Of a DNA stretch of 36,129 nucleotides, positions 28,677 through 36,129 are shown piece by piece (within the stretch, counting starts at the first letter, position 1; the number at the start of each line of letters is the position of its first letter). Made by a program: the position numbers and the translations under genes. This stretch comes from CBDHHC01 sp050633205. Its GTDB lineage: Bacteria > Pseudomonadota > Alphaproteobacteria > Rhizobiales > CBDHHC01. The notes under the pieces were generated by a model, which saw nothing but the letters and a program-made list of their open reading frames with translations, searched no databases and had not been told where the DNA came from. The stretch covers positions 1 to 36,129 of the forward strand of contig JBOEGA010000012.1 of the NCBI GenBank assembly GCA_050633205.1. Reading direction: 5' to 3'.

Positions 28677-30251
28677 ATGGCATATGGAGCAGCTGCTGGT
28701 GAACATGATCACCACACACCGACCGGGATAAAGCGTTGGCTCTTTTCTACAAACCATAAAGATATTGGTACACTTTATCTGATTTTTGCGATTATGGCTG
28801 GCATTGTTGGCGGAGCACTTTCTGTTGGCATGAGAATGGAGCTGCAGGAACCCGGAATTCAGTATTTCGATCCGCACATGTTTAATGTTTTCACCACAGG
28901 GCATGGACTTATCATGATTTTCTTCATGGTTATGCCTGCCATGATCGGTGGTTTTGGAAACTGGTTTGTGCCATTGATGATTGGTGCACCAGATATGGCA
29001 TTCCCAAGAATGAATAATGTTTCATTCTGGCTGCTTGTTGCATCTTTTGCATTGCTTCTGCTGTCAATGTTTGTTGGTGGTGTTGGCGGTGGCTGGACAC
29101 TGTATCCGCCTCTTTCAACTTCAGGACACCCCGGACCTGCGGTAGACTTTGCAATTTTCTCGCTTCACATTGCGGGTGCTTCATCCATTCTGGGTGCTAT
29201 TAACTTCATTACTACGATCTTTAATATGCGCGCTCCTGGTATGACGTTACACAAGATGCCATTGTTTGCCTGGTCAGTACTGGTAACAGCGTTCCTTCTT
29301 GTACTTTCACTGCCTGTTTTCGCTGGTGCGATTACAATGATGCTGTTTGATCGTAACTTTGGTACGCAGTTCTTCTCGGGTACAGGTGACCCTGTGCTTT
29401 ACCAGCATTTGTTCTGGTTCTTTGCCCACCCTGAGGTATATATCCTTATTCTTCCTGGTTTCGGCATCATCAGTCACATCATTTCGACATTCTCACGCAA
29501 ACCGATCTTCGGCTATCTGGGAATGGCTTATGCAATGGTTGCTATTGGTGTTGTCGGTTTTGTTGTATGGGCTCACCATATGTATACGGCGGGACTTTCT
29601 TTTGAAACTCAGGCCTATTTCGTGTTTGCTACGATGGTGATTGCGGTACCAACAGGTATTAAGGTCTTTTCCTGGATTGCCACGATGTGGGGTGGTTCAA
29701 TCCGCTTTACTGTACCAATGGTCTGGGCTATCGGCTTTATCTTCCTATTTACAGTTGGTGGTGTAACAGGTGTTGTTCTGGCGAATGCCGGTATCGACAG
29801 ATATCTTCATGATACATATTATGTTGTAGCTCACTTCCACTATGTATTGTCGCTTGGTGCAGTTTTTGCGATTTTTGCCGGGTGGTATTACTGGTTCCCT
29901 AAAATTTCAGGATACAAGAGTTCCGCATTTATCGGACACCTGCATTTTGCTGTGACTTTTGTTGGTGTGAATCTGCTGTTCTTCCCTCAGCACTTCTTAG
30001 GGCTCGCGGGTATGCCAAGACGTTATGTGGATTATCCTGATGAGTTCGCCGGGTGGAATCTGGTATCTTCTTACGGTTCCTATATTTCAGCCTTTGGTGT
30101 TCTGATCTTCCTGGTGGGTGTTGCTCATGCCTTTATCCGTAAGGAAAAAGCTGGAAACAACCCTTGGGGTGAAGGAGCTGATACACTGGAATGGACACTA
30201 TCATCACCTCCTCCATTCCACTGCTTCGAAACACTTCCGAAGATAAAATAA
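28677..30251 (+). CDS. coxA: Cytochrome c oxidase subunit I
   Basis: The catalytic heme-copper subunit, 524 residues with twelve helices. All ligands are seen: H76 and H388 for heme a, H386 for heme a3, and CuB ligands H251, H300 and H301; Y255 is the cross-linked tyrosine in AHPEVY. D- and K-channel residues are present (D106 in IGAPDMAFP, E253, K329 in PTGIKV), making it an A1-type proton-pumping oxidase. It reduces oxygen to water with electrons from cytochrome c via CuA. An AGGA ribosome-binding site precedes the ATG. It is 63 bp after coxB; a strong hairpin after its stop may reduce read-through into the assembly genes. Confidence 0.98.
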   Translation: MAYGAAAGEHDHHTPTGIKRWLFSTNHKDIGTLYLIFAIMAGIVGGALSVGMRMELQEPGIQYFDPHMFNVFTTGHGLIMIFFMVMPAMIGGFGNWFVPLMIGAPDMAFPRMNNVSFWLLVASFALLLLSMFVGGVGGGWTLYPPLSTSGHPGPAVDFAIFSLHIAGASSILGAINFITTIFNMRAPGMTLHKMPLFAWSVLVTAFLLVLSLPVFAGAITMMLFDRNFGTQFFSGTGDPVLYQHLFWFFAHPEVYILILPGFGIISHIISTFSRKPIFGYLGMAYAMVAIGVVGFVVWAHHMYTAGLSFETQAYFVFATMVIAVPTGIKVFSWIATMWGGSIRFTVPMVWAIGFIFLFTVGGVTGVVLANAGIDRYLHDTYYVVAHFHYVLSLGAVFAIFAGWYYWFPKISGYKSSAFIGHLHFAVTFVGVNLLFFPQHFLGLAGMPRRYVDYPDEFAGWNLVSSYGSYISAFGVLIFLVGVAHAFIRKEKAGNNPWGEGADTLEWTLSSPPPFHCFETLPKIK

Positions 30252-30258
30252 ATACTCC

Positions 30259-30290
30259 GACCGGCTGATATAATTCAGCCGGTCGTTTCT
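30259..30290 (+). terminator. Hairpin between coxA and ctaB
   Basis: A perfect 10-bp stem GACCGGCTGA (30259-30268) / TCAGCCGGTC (30275-30284) with a 6-base loop and then GTTTCT. The weak T stretch suggests partial termination or mRNA 3'-end stabilisation, lowering expression of the assembly genes relative to coxBA. Confidence 0.65.
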
Positions 30291-30319
30291 CAAATTTAAG
30301 AAAAAAAAGCAGATCTAGA

Positions 30320-31267
30320 ATGACGGATACAGGTTTAAATATTAATGATCATACTATCTCTAACCGGCTGGGTGGGGATGTGTCAGATTATTTTGCATTG
30401 CTGAAGCCGCGTGTCATGTCACTGGTTATTTTCACTGGTCTTGTGGGAATGGTTGTTGCTCCGGGTGAAATACATCCGTTTATGGCCTTTATTGCATTGC
30501 TTTGTATTGCTGTTGGTGCCGGGGCATCCGGTGCCTTGAATATGTGGTATGATGCGGACATTGATGCCAAGATGCAGCGTACTGTTGCCCGTCCGATTCC
30601 CAGGGGAGCGGTTACCCCTGATGAAGCTCTTGCTTTGGGATCAATACTTTCCGCCGGTTCAGTGCTGATGCTTGGGCTACTTGTGAACTGGGTAGCGGGA
30701 GCTCTTCTGGCGCTTACGATCGGGTTTTATATTTTTGTATATACTATGTGGCTGAAGCGCAGAACGTCTCAGAATATTGTTATTGGTGGCGCTGCAGGAG
30801 CTTTCCCTCCAATGATTGGCTGGGCAGCAGTTACCGGCGATGTCAGTGTTGATGGTATTATACTTTTCGCTATCATCTTTATGTGGACGCCGGCTCATTT
30901 CTGGGCATTGGCTTTGTATCGCTCGCGAGATTATGAACGTGTCGGAGTTCCGATGCTTCCTGTTGTTGCCGGCAGCAAAGAGACCCGTAAACAGATCCTG
31001 ATTTATAGTGCTCTTCTTGTCGTAACATCACTTTTGCCAGTAGTAACTGGTCTTGGCGGGCTAGTATATCTGGTTACTTCTATTGTTCTTAGTGCAGTTT
31101 TCATGTTGCTGGCTGCTCAGTTATTTGTAGCAGTGGGCGAAAGTCACATTACCCGGATTGCCAAGCGTTTGTTTGCTTTTTCTATTCTGTATCTGTTCCT
31201 GCATTTTGCAGTTCTTTTGATAGAAAGCGGTCTTGGGCTTAAGTTCTTGATATGGAACATGGTGTAA
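30320..31267 (+). CDS. ctaB: Protoheme IX farnesyltransferase (heme O synthase)
   Basis: An integral membrane UbiA-family prenyltransferase, 315 residues, nine helices, which adds a farnesyl group to heme B to give heme O, precursor of the heme A of the aa3 oxidase encoded around it. The family motif NMWYDADIDAKMQRT supplies the Mg-diphosphate aspartates, with the second region FMWTPAHFWALALYRSRDYERVGVPMLP typical for heme O synthases. It starts 68 bp after coxA, past a hairpin, and its stop is 1 bp from the next gene. A heme A synthase (ctaA) gene is not in the window. Confidence 0.96.
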   Translation: MTDTGLNINDHTISNRLGGDVSDYFALLKPRVMSLVIFTGLVGMVVAPGEIHPFMAFIALLCIAVGAGASGALNMWYDADIDAKMQRTVARPIPRGAVTPDEALALGSILSAGSVLMLGLLVNWVAGALLALTIGFYIFVYTMWLKRRTSQNIVIGGAAGAFPPMIGWAAVTGDVSVDGIILFAIIFMWTPAHFWALALYRSRDYERVGVPMLPVVAGSKETRKQILIYSALLVVTSLLPVVTGLGGLVYLVTSIVLSAVFMLLAAQLFVAVGESHITRIAKRLFAFSILYLFLHFAVLLIESGLGLKFLIWNMV

Positions 31268-31268
31268 T

Positions 31269-31520
31269 ATGGCTGAGAAACTTTCAGAAGAAGAGTTTGA
31301 AACTGAGCGGAAACGGAGACAGCGCAGCAGGTCTATGGCAATTGCGTGGATTATTGTTGCTATGGTTGTTCTTTTTTATGCGGCGACAATTATTCGTCTT
31401 GGCGGAAATGTATTTAACAGGCCAAATCTTCTTAAGGGACCAAAAGGAATTACGTTGCCCGCTGATACTGAAGTTAAAAGCAGCAAAGAGTTGAAAGAAA
31501 TCAAGGAAAGTCAGCAGTAG
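31269..31520 (+). CDS. coxF: CoxF-like small membrane protein
   Basis: An 83-residue single-pass membrane protein with a charged N-terminus (EEFETERKRRQRSRS) and one helix at about 23-42, then a periplasmic stretch IIRLGGNVFNRPNLL. Small proteins of this kind sit between ctaB and ctaG in many alphaproteobacterial oxidase operons and are often called CoxF; their assembly role is not well defined. Starts 1 bp after ctaB and ends 5 bp before ctaG, so the three are translationally linked. Confidence 0.8.
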   Translation: MAEKLSEEEFETERKRRQRSRSMAIAWIIVAMVVLFYAATIIRLGGNVFNRPNLLKGPKGITLPADTEVKSSKELKEIKESQQ

Positions 31521-31525
31521 AGCGA

Positions 31526-32149
31526 ATGACAACAGAGAGCCTACATAACGACCATCTGGTTAAACAAAGTAAACTGCAGTCCAGCAATAAGGTTGTGGCA
31601 ATTGCGGTGGTATTTGTTGTTGCCTGTATGGTTGGCCTGTCGTTTGCTGCAGTGCCTTTATACGCAATTTTTTGCCAGGTCACCGGATATGATGGAACAA
31701 CTCAGCGTGCTTCTGCTCCTGCGGACAGAGTGATAAATACCAAAGTACGTGTCAGGTTTGATGCAAATATTTCCAGTGATCTATCCTGGGACTTCAAGCC
31801 GGTGCAAAATACGGTCGACGTAAAATTGGGCGAAAGCAAAATTATTGAATACACAGCTGAAAATACTTCAAATGTTGTATTAACCGGAACTGCAAAGTTT
31901 AAGGTTATACCTGAAATTGCGGGCAGCTATTTTAACAAGATTGCGTGTTTTTGCTTTACTGAACAAAAGCTGGAGCCGGGACAGAAAGTCAGGATGCCTG
32001 TCGAGTTTTTTGTGGACCCGGACATGATTGATGATCCAGATGCAAAAGGAGTACAGGAGATAACGTTGTCCTATACCTTTATTCCAGTGAAAACAACATT
32101 ATCAAAGACCTCGAAGAAGTCAGACACTAAGAAAGCCAATGGCAGCTGA
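31526..32149 (+). CDS. ctaG: Cytochrome c oxidase assembly protein CtaG (Cox11)
   Basis: A 207-residue Cox11-family copper chaperone, needed for CuB insertion into subunit I. One N-terminal transmembrane helix (about 22-46) with VPLYAIFCQVTGYDGTTQ after it anchors a periplasmic Ig-like domain. The copper-binding motif CFCF is at C141-C143 (KIACFCFTEQ), and a third cysteine is at C50. The end VQEITLSYTFIPVK is typical. The Lys/Ser-rich last 15 residues are an extra tail. Downstream coxC starts after 85 bp. Confidence 0.96.
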   Translation: MTTESLHNDHLVKQSKLQSSNKVVAIAVVFVVACMVGLSFAAVPLYAIFCQVTGYDGTTQRASAPADRVINTKVRVRFDANISSDLSWDFKPVQNTVDVKLGESKIIEYTAENTSNVVLTGTAKFKVIPEIAGSYFNKIACFCFTEQKLEPGQKVRMPVEFFVDPDMIDDPDAKGVQEITLSYTFIPVKTTLSKTSKKSDTKKANGS

Positions 32150-32234
32150 TTTCAGATAACGAATAGAAACATAATTACAGACAAGAATATGGGCTCAAAG
32201 AAGAAAGCCCGAAACGACTAAACGGAGCAATATT

Positions 32235-33208
32235 ATGGCCGATGCACATTCGAAACAACATGATTACCATCTTCTTGATCCAAGCCCATGGCCGATAATT
32301 GGATCTATTGCAGCTTTCTTCCTAGCAGTTGGTACTGTCGTATGGTTGAAGGGGGAAGATGGTGTGTCGTTTGGATTTATGACATTAACCGGTTCCTACC
32401 TTATGTATGCCAGCCTTATAGCGGTCGTTATTACTGCTGCGTTCTGGTGGGCAGATATGATTCGTGAATCTGTTCACGATCAGGCATATACCCCTGTCGT
32501 TCGGTTGCATTTTCGCTATGCGATGCTGCTGTTTATATCTTCAGAGTTGATGTTCTTTGTTGCATGGTTCTGGGGCTTCTTCGATATTGCTTTCTTCCCG
32601 AATGATGTGCAGTCAATTGCCGGATCTGACCTTAAAACCGGTCTGATCGCGCGAAATGAAGTTTTTGGTGGTGTTTTCCCTCCTAAAGGTACGCACACTT
32701 TTGACCCATGGGACCTTCCTCTTATTAATACACTGATCCTTCTTTTGTCTGGTACGACAGTAACATGGGCTCACCATGCTTTGCTTCATAATGATCGTAA
32801 AGGTCTGATTGCGGGGCTGGTTCTTACTGTTGCATTGGGGCTGTTGTTTACTGTGCTTCAGGCCGTTGAGTACAGCCATGCTGCGTTTGGATTGTCTGAT
32901 CCATATGGTTCAGTCTTCTTTCTGGCAACCGGCTTTCATGGCATGCATGTTATTATTGGTACAATATTCCTGATAGTGATTTTATTCAGAGCTTTAAATG
33001 GTCACTTTACTCAAAGAAATCATTTTGGTTTTGAAGCTGCTGCCTGGTACTGGCACTTTGTGGACGTGGTCTGGCTCTTCCTCTTTGCAGCGGTCTATGT
33101 TTGGGCCTCTGTCGGGGCGGTTTNNACTGGCACTTTGTTGACGTGGTTTGGCTATTCCTGTTTGCCAGCATTTATATCTGGGGAGCTGGTGCGCCTGCTG
33201 TTCACTAA
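32235..33208 (+). CDS. coxC: Cytochrome c oxidase subunit III, interrupted by an assembly gap
   Basis: Subunit III of the aa3 oxidase, seven-helix membrane protein that stabilises subunit I. Up to residue 272 the sequence is a normal COX3 (LHFRYAMLLFISSELMFFVAWFWGFF, NTLILLLSGTTVTWAHHALL, GFHGMHVIIGTIFL, FGFEAAAWYW). It then reads WHFVDVVWLFLFAAVYVWASVGAV up to the NN gap. After the gap, in another frame, the same conserved end recurs as WHFVDVVWLFLFASIYIWG, then AGAPAVH and a stop at 33206-33208, a natural COX3 C-terminus. I therefore end the gene at 33208; the continuous frame to 33224 ends in non-COX3 residues. The two versions of the segment differ at about a quarter of bases, so one side is probably misassembled. 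Confidence 0.93.
33049..33184 (+). repeat. Diverged direct repeat across the coxC gap
   Basis: Two 59-bp stretches start with the identical ACTGGCACTTTGT and then differ at 14 positions by my count, mostly third codon positions. They encode the same COX3 helix start. Best read as unmerged overlapping contig ends of different origin, not a true tandem duplication. Confidence 0.75.
33124..33125. other. Assembly gap (NN) inside coxC
   Basis: Two unresolved bases flanked by diverged versions of the same coding segment (33049-33107 and 33126-33184), offset by 77 bp. Confidence 0.9.
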
Positions 33209-33233
33209 GTTTGAGGCAGAGTAAATCTTGTTC

Positions 33234-33271
33234 AGAATGGGGATGGCAACTGCTGTCCCCATTCTCATTTT
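33234..33271 (+). terminator. Intrinsic terminator after coxC
   Basis: A perfect 10-bp stem AGAATGGGGA (33234-33243) / TCCCCATTCT (33256-33265) with a 12-base loop and then CATTTT. Confidence 0.72.
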
Positions 33272-33283
33272 CAGGGTCATGAA

Positions 33284-33658
33284 ATGAATAATAAAGTAAA
33301 TCCTACCGCTATTTCTCCCTATCTTGCCGGAGCTTTATGCAGGTGCCCATCCTGTGGTAAAGGCAGCCTGTTTTCCGGGTTTATTGACCTGAGAAAGAGT
33401 TGCCAGTCCTGCGGTTTAAGTTTTGACTTCGCAGATGCAGGGGATGGACCTGCAGTTTTCATTATTCTGATTGTGGGGTTTATGATTGTAGGTGGAGTGC
33501 TTTATGTTGAGCTGACTTACCAGCCACCCTATTGGGTACATGGAATAATATGGTTTCCTTTAACACTTATACTGGGGTTAGGGTTGCTGCGGCCGCTGAA
33601 AGCCCTTCTGGTTGCGTTACAATATAAAAACAAGGCCAGACAAGGCGAGCTTAAGTAG
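33284..33658 (+). CDS. DUF983 family membrane protein
   Basis: A 124-residue protein with two zinc-ribbon-like CxxC pairs at the N-terminus (CRCPSCGKG and CQSCGL), then two transmembrane helices (about 57-78 and 87-108). DUF983 genes are commonly placed between coxC and surf1 in alphaproteobacteria, and a role in oxidase biogenesis is assumed from that context only. It ends 9 bp before surf1. Confidence 0.93.
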   Translation: MNNKVNPTAISPYLAGALCRCPSCGKGSLFSGFIDLRKSCQSCGLSFDFADAGDGPAVFIILIVGFMIVGGVLYVELTYQPPYWVHGIIWFPLTLILGLGLLRPLKALLVALQYKNKARQGELK

Positions 33659-33667
33659 GATCTCATT

Positions 33668-34378
33668 ATGAAAAAACTAATTTTGCCTTCGGTATTTGCT
33701 CTGGCAGGCCTGATAATACTTATCAGTCTGGGAACCTGGCAGTTGCAGAGGCATGTCTGGAAAAAAGGCCTGTTACAGCAGGTTTCAGAGGGGATTAAAG
33801 CTGAAGCTATTGATTATGCAAGCTGGAAAGACCGCATTTCTTCCAATGATATTCAGGAGTTTATTAAAGTCAGATTCAGTGGAATATTAAAGCATGAGGA
33901 TACCGTTTACTCCTATAGCATTCGCCAGGGCAGGATGGGATTGCAGGTTTTTACACCTGTTATATTATCTGATGGTGGGTCTATTCTGGTAAATCGGGGC
34001 TTTATTCTAAAAGAGCAGCGGAAACCCGGGAACTTCTCTGATCTAAAAGATGTTAAGAATATTGAGGGTTTTATCAGAAGACCCGAGACCAAGAGCTTTT
34101 TTACTCCTGAGCCCAGTCTGCAAAAACGAGTCTGGTTTTCAATTGATCCGAAGTCTATGAGGAAAGTAATCAACGTATCGGGGCTTGAAGATAGTCATTA
34201 TATTGAACTGTTCGCATCCGGGGTACAAAAGAAGTGGCCAATTGTGAGAAACCCGGAAGACTATGTGAAGTCTATTCCTAACAAGCATTTTGAGTATGCC
34301 CTGACATGGTATGGACTGGCTTTTGCGTTGATTTGTGTCTTTATTGCCTTTTCGTGGTCCACAATCAGGCGATCCTGA
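33668..34378 (+). CDS. surf1: SURF1 family oxidase assembly protein
   Basis: A 236-residue SURF1 protein with the family layout: an N-terminal transmembrane helix followed at once by LGTWQLQRHVWKKGLLQQV, a periplasmic domain with GLQVFTPVILSDGGSILVNRGFI, and a second transmembrane helix near the C-terminus (HFEYALTWYGLAFALICVFIAF). SURF1 assists heme a insertion into subunit I. AGGA precedes the ATG. The gene is 9 bp after the DUF983 gene and 95 bp before thrC. Confidence 0.96.
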   Translation: MKKLILPSVFALAGLIILISLGTWQLQRHVWKKGLLQQVSEGIKAEAIDYASWKDRISSNDIQEFIKVRFSGILKHEDTVYSYSIRQGRMGLQVFTPVILSDGGSILVNRGFILKEQRKPGNFSDLKDVKNIEGFIRRPETKSFFTPEPSLQKRVWFSIDPKSMRKVINVSGLEDSHYIELFASGVQKKWPIVRNPEDYVKSIPNKHFEYALTWYGLAFALICVFIAFSWSTIRRS

Positions 34379-34473
34379 TTAGGTCAGTTAAAACTGAGAC
34401 TTGCAGTGTTGATTATCCGCGACTAGTGTGCCCGTAAATATAATTCCCAATACCTCCTGAAAGGAAAACCCAC

Positions 34474-35871
34474 ATGCGTTATGTGAGCACCAGAGGAACA
34501 GCCCCAATTCTTGGATTTGAAGATGCCCTGTTAGCAGGGCTTGCCCGGGATGGCGGGTTATATGTGCCTGAGGAATGGCCAGTTTTCTCAAAAGAAAAAA
34601 TCAGGAGTTTTGCCGGGAAAAGCTATCAGGACACTGCTTATGAGGTTATGGCTCCCTTTGTTGGAGACAGTATTCCTGAAGGAGAGTTCCGCGCACTAAT
34701 AGATGATGCATATGCTGGATTTCAACATTCGGCAGTTGCCCCACTGGTGCAGATGGGGGCTAATGACTGGATACTGGAACTGTTTCATGGCCCTACGCTG
34801 GCGTTCAAGGATTTTGCGATGCAGGTTCTGGCACGGCTGATGGACAGGGCGTTAAAAGCCAGAGGACGCCGGGCGACCATTGTTGGAGCAACATCAGGGG
34901 ATACCGGTGGAGCAGCGATTGAGGCATTTCGAGGCTGTGAAGTTATTGATATCTTTATTCTTCATCCTCATGGGCGTGTCAGTGATGTGCAAAGACGCCA
35001 GATGACGACTGCTCAGGAGGAAAATGTTATCAATATTGCCCTTGAAGGGACCTTTGATGACTGTCAGGCAATTGTGAAGACATTGTTCAATGATCTGGAC
35101 TTTCGTGATGAAGCAGCGCTGGCTGGTGTTAACTCAATTAACTGGGGCCGCATTATGGCTCAGGTTGTGTATTATTTTACAGCAGCAACATCACTTGGGG
35201 CACCGGACAGAGAGGTCAGCTTCTCGGTTCCTACAGGGAACTTTGGTGATATTTTCGCGGGATTTGTTGCCAAGCAAATGGGGCTTAATATAAAGCAGCT
35301 GGTTATTGCCACGAATGTTAATGATATCCTTGCCCGTACAATTGAGACAGGGACATATCAAACCCGCGAAGTTGTCGCGACCCAAAGCCCAAGCATGGAT
35401 ATTCAGGTTTCAAGCAATTTTGAACGTCTCCTGTTTGAACTTGCGGGAAGAGATGGCGCGCGGGTGTGTGAATTGATGGATGACCTGACAAACAAGGGGG
35501 CGTTTACACTTACGCAGGGTGAACAGGGGCAATTGCTGGAGACTTTTGCGGCATTCAGAATTGATGAGGAAGAGACCCGGAATGTTATTTCGTCTGTTTA
35601 CAACAGGAATGGATATATTGCCGATCCGCATTCGGCTGTAGGAATTGGGGCTGCAGGAAAACTGGGAGATGATGGTGTGCCTAAAGTGGCTCTGGCAACA
35701 GCTCATCCAGCGAAATTTCCGGATACAGTAGAGAAAACAACAGGGCGTTTGCCGGATAGTCCAAAACAATTGACTAGTCAGCTGGATGCGGAAGAGCGGT
35801 ATGTTGTGCTAGAAAACAGTGCAGAAGCTGTCTCTAACCTTATAAAAGAACGATCCCGAGTATTTGCATAA
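34474..35871 (+). CDS. thrC: Threonine synthase
   Basis: A PLP-dependent enzyme of 465 residues, full length, converting O-phosphohomoserine to threonine. The start MRYVSTRGTAPILGFEDALLAGLARDGGLYVP is the long-form (E. coli/yeast-type) N-terminus. The PLP-binding lysine is K112 in GPTLAFKDFAMQ; GATSGDTGGAAIEAFRG binds the cofactor phosphate and VPTGNFGDIFAG is a further conserved loop. Its position behind the oxidase assembly genes and before an M16 peptidase is a known alphaproteobacterial arrangement with no functional link. AGGA lies 8-9 bases before the ATG. Confidence 0.97.
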   Translation: MRYVSTRGTAPILGFEDALLAGLARDGGLYVPEEWPVFSKEKIRSFAGKSYQDTAYEVMAPFVGDSIPEGEFRALIDDAYAGFQHSAVAPLVQMGANDWILELFHGPTLAFKDFAMQVLARLMDRALKARGRRATIVGATSGDTGGAAIEAFRGCEVIDIFILHPHGRVSDVQRRQMTTAQEENVINIALEGTFDDCQAIVKTLFNDLDFRDEAALAGVNSINWGRIMAQVVYYFTAATSLGAPDREVSFSVPTGNFGDIFAGFVAKQMGLNIKQLVIATNVNDILARTIETGTYQTREVVATQSPSMDIQVSSNFERLLFELAGRDGARVCELMDDLTNKGAFTLTQGEQGQLLETFAAFRIDEEETRNVISSVYNRNGYIADPHSAVGIGAAGKLGDDGVPKVALATAHPAKFPDTVEKTTGRLPDSPKQLTSQLDAEERYVVLENSAEAVSNLIKERSRVFA

Positions 35872-35926
35872 TAGAGAATAGGAAATACTATAAATATTCT
35901 CTTTTAAGGAACAGGACAGCTATTAT

Positions 35927-36129
35927 ATGTCAGTGAGACTGGATCAGCTTAGCAACGGGATGCGTGTGGTCAGCCAGAATATGCCACATGTGGAAACGGT
36001 GTCACTGGGTGTTTGGGTTAAGGCCGGATCACGCACTGAAGATGAACATGAGCATGGTATTTCTCATTTTCTGGAGCATATGGCCTTCAAGGGCACGCAG
36101 CGGCGCAACGCGCTTCAGATCGCCGAAGC
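35927..36129 (+). CDS. M16 family zinc peptidase (processing-peptidase-like), partial
   Basis: The first 67 codons of a pitrilysin/mitochondrial-processing-peptidase-type protease, cut by the window end. The start RLDQLSNGMRVVSQNMPHVETVSLGVWVKAGSRTE is typical of the alphaproteobacterial MPP-like proteins. The inverted zinc motif HFLEH is present in GISHFLEHMAFKGT; the downstream Glu ligand lies outside the window. AGGA precedes the ATG. The final 50 bases are clearly GC-richer (33 G/C by my count) than the preceding gene. Confidence 0.93.
   Translation, partial: MSVRLDQLSNGMRVVSQNMPHVETVSLGVWVKAGSRTEDEHEHGISHFLEHMAFKGTQRRNALQIAE

Overview
The window reads as chromosomal DNA of a moderately AT-rich alphaproteobacterium. 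The evidence is: an alphaproteobacterial-type cytochrome aa3 cluster in the order coxB-coxA-ctaB-coxF-ctaG-coxC-DUF983-surf1-thrC-M16 peptidase; a UvrA with the Cys-to-Ser zinc-site variant that I recall from alphaproteobacteria; NAD kinase, PutA and IalB-family proteins of alphaproteobacterial type; and an sRNA carrying the TTTCCTCCCT core of the MmgR/alpha-r8 (Rfam suhB) family. The order or genus cannot be fixed by eye. I see no rRNA, tRNA, CRISPR array, insertion sequence, prophage or plasmid gene.

Layout. Positions 1-4.1 kb hold a response regulator/HPt pair, NAD kinase, CutA, a DUF3307 membrane protein and a Tim44-like protein. Positions 4.1-9.0 kb hold a DMT transporter, a periplasmic TPR protein and uvrA. 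A 670-bp gap between uvrA and gatC contains the MmgR-like sRNA. gatC-gatA are followed by a small chorismate-mutase/PchB-like gene; gatB is not in the window. A secreted Lys-rich protein and the bifunctional proline catabolic enzyme PutA follow. Positions 16.3-19.4 kb hold a GbsR/MarR-type regulator with cydAB of the short, cyanide-insensitive type, then a strange secreted Trp/Lys-repeat protein. Positions 20-27 kb are an accessory-looking stretch: TetR regulator divergent from an alpha/beta hydrolase, a highly structured intergenic RNA candidate, tam, a DUF937 protein with a long Gln-rich tail, a MATE exporter, a lipoprotein and an IalB-family protein. Positions 27.7-36.1 kb are the cytochrome oxidase assembly operon, running into thrC and a partial M16 peptidase.

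How it fits together. The window encodes two alternative terminal oxidases: a quinol bd-type oxidase that may be controlled by the GbsR-like protein, and a complete aa3-type cytochrome c oxidase with its heme O, CuA/CuB and SURF1 assembly factors. PutA, as a proline dehydrogenase, would feed electrons to the quinone pool used by these chains.

Assembly caution. Three NN gaps (1819-1820, 2548-2549, 33124-33125) each cut a real gene (nadK, DUF3307, coxC). At the coxC gap the two flanks carry diverged versions of the same conserved coding segment, so one flank is probably a chimeric contig end. The three genes should be read as intact genes interrupted by assembly gaps, not as pseudogenes.

I did not find a clear new multi-gene defence or biosynthetic system. 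The most interesting unexplained items are the structured RNA candidate at 21.67-21.85 kb, the Trp/Lys-repeat secreted protein, the MmgR-like sRNA, and several perfect inverted repeats that look like regulator operators.
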